From JACADW01 sp963747985 (GTDB lineage: Bacteria > Acidobacteriota > UBA6911): a stretch of DNA of 64,000 nt. The translations under genes were made by a program, and so were the position numbers. This document shows positions 63,608 to 64,000 of the stretch, in pieces; position 1 is the first letter of the stretch, and every line of letters starts with the position of its first letter. The stretch covers positions 186,001-250,000 of the forward strand of contig CAVVHG010000004.1 in the NCBI GenBank assembly GCA_963747985.1. The letters are read 5' to 3'. The notes beneath the pieces were generated by a model that did no database searches, was not told the DNA's origin, and worked only from the letters and a program-made list of their open reading frames with translations.

Positions 63608-64000
63608 GTGCAGCAGACATCCTGAGTTATTTCCAGGCATTGATTCCCGAGTCGATCTCCCGGCTCAGGCAGCTGGTCGAGATGGAGTCCGGTTCCTCGG
63701 AAAAAGGAGCGGTGGACGCAATCGCGGCCCACCTGGCGGCATTGTTCGAGAACGAAGGGTGCAGTGCCGAGATCCTTTCCTGTTCCTCGCACGGAAACTC
63801 ACTTCGAGCGGGCTGGCGGACAGGGAGCAAAGTCGATGCCCGGCCCGTTCTTGTTCTCGGCCACCTCGACACCGTGTGGCCCGCGGGAACTATCTCGGCA
63901 CGCCCCTTCCGCGTCGAAGGCTCAAGGGCCTTTGGCCCCGGAGTCTACGACATGAAGGCAGGGCTTTTGCTATCGTTGCTGGCAAGCCGCGCCCTGAAGG
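63604..64000 (+). CDS. M20-family metallopeptidase (glutamate carboxypeptidase type), 3' end outside window
   Basis: The first 132 residues; the frame runs off the window end. ATG at 63604 overlaps the dapF-like stop as ATGA. Zinc-site motifs: GHLDTVW (H87, D89) and GVYDMKAG (D116), with the carboxypeptidase-G2-like FGPGVYDMKAG. Members cleave C-terminal glutamate or aminoacyl-His dipeptides. Coupling to a DapF-like gene suggests peptide or cell-wall amino-acid handling. Confidence 0.85.
   Translation, partial: MSAADILSYFQALIPESISRLRQLVEMESGSSEKGAVDAIAAHLAALFENEGCSAEILSCSSHGNSLRAGWRTGSKVDARPVLVLGHLDTVWPAGTISARPFRVEGSRAFGPGVYDMKAGLLLSLLASRALK

Overview
The window reads as one stretch of a GC-rich chromosome, densely and correctly coding on both strands. 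No rRNA, tRNA, transposase or phage gene was seen. The gene content suggests Acidobacteriota, perhaps from a metagenome. It has many secreted Sec/Tat enzymes for sugars and plant polymers (CE15 esterase, DUF1080, ThuA, xylose-isomerase-like barrels, exported aldo/keto reductases), giant BNR/sortilin-like beta-propellers, an OPT transporter and an AmmeMemoRadiSam locus. This placement is inference from families, not from a marker gene.

Layout. 0-9.2 kb: amidohydrolase, POT transporter, hexapeptide acyltransferase, cold-shock protein, aldo/keto reductase ending inside a 244-bp inverted-repeat element, VIT-type metal transporter, CE15 esterase and CreD. The creD promoter has a perfect palindrome over its -10. 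9.4-24.3 kb: double alpha/beta hydrolase, OPT transporter, a hairpin element (13.8-14.2 kb), DUF1080 protein, a 43-codon membrane ORF, LolA-like protein, 1061-residue propeller, D-aminoacylase, then overlapping NAT and DUF4416 genes. 24.4-25.9 kb: a non-coding array of twelve 107-bp tandem units bounded by inverted three-hairpin modules, which also bound the 13.8-kb element. 26-36.4 kb: a carbohydrate-type island (two aldo/keto reductases, Tat-exported glucuronidase-like protein, UroD/MtaA-like protein, isomerase-like protein, two ThuA paralogues flanked by AT-rich palindromes) plus trpB2. 36.5-42 kb: AmmeMemoRadiSam locus with a membrane SpeE-like protein. 42-44.3 kb: ECF sigma, double-zinc-finger anti-sigma and a membrane protein. 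44.4-64 kb: Ldh-type oxidoreductase, Nfu, TPR-thioredoxin protein, 1049-residue secreted protein, an OmpA-type gene broken by one base, a second propeller, a zinc-site-less M16 protein, a SpoIIE/RsbU phosphatase, and an overlapping operon PPSR - dapF-like - M20 peptidase.

Most notable points: the hairpin-module elements and their tandem expansion (the best candidate for something undescribed); a DapF homologue with both catalytic cysteines replaced by serine; an apparently exported radical-SAM enzyme with a CXXCH motif; a metallopeptidase-like secreted protein with QExxH; and several small ORFs with strong ribosome-binding sites. Starts were chosen by ribosome-binding site and signal peptide. 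All functions are from motif recognition by eye, without database search.
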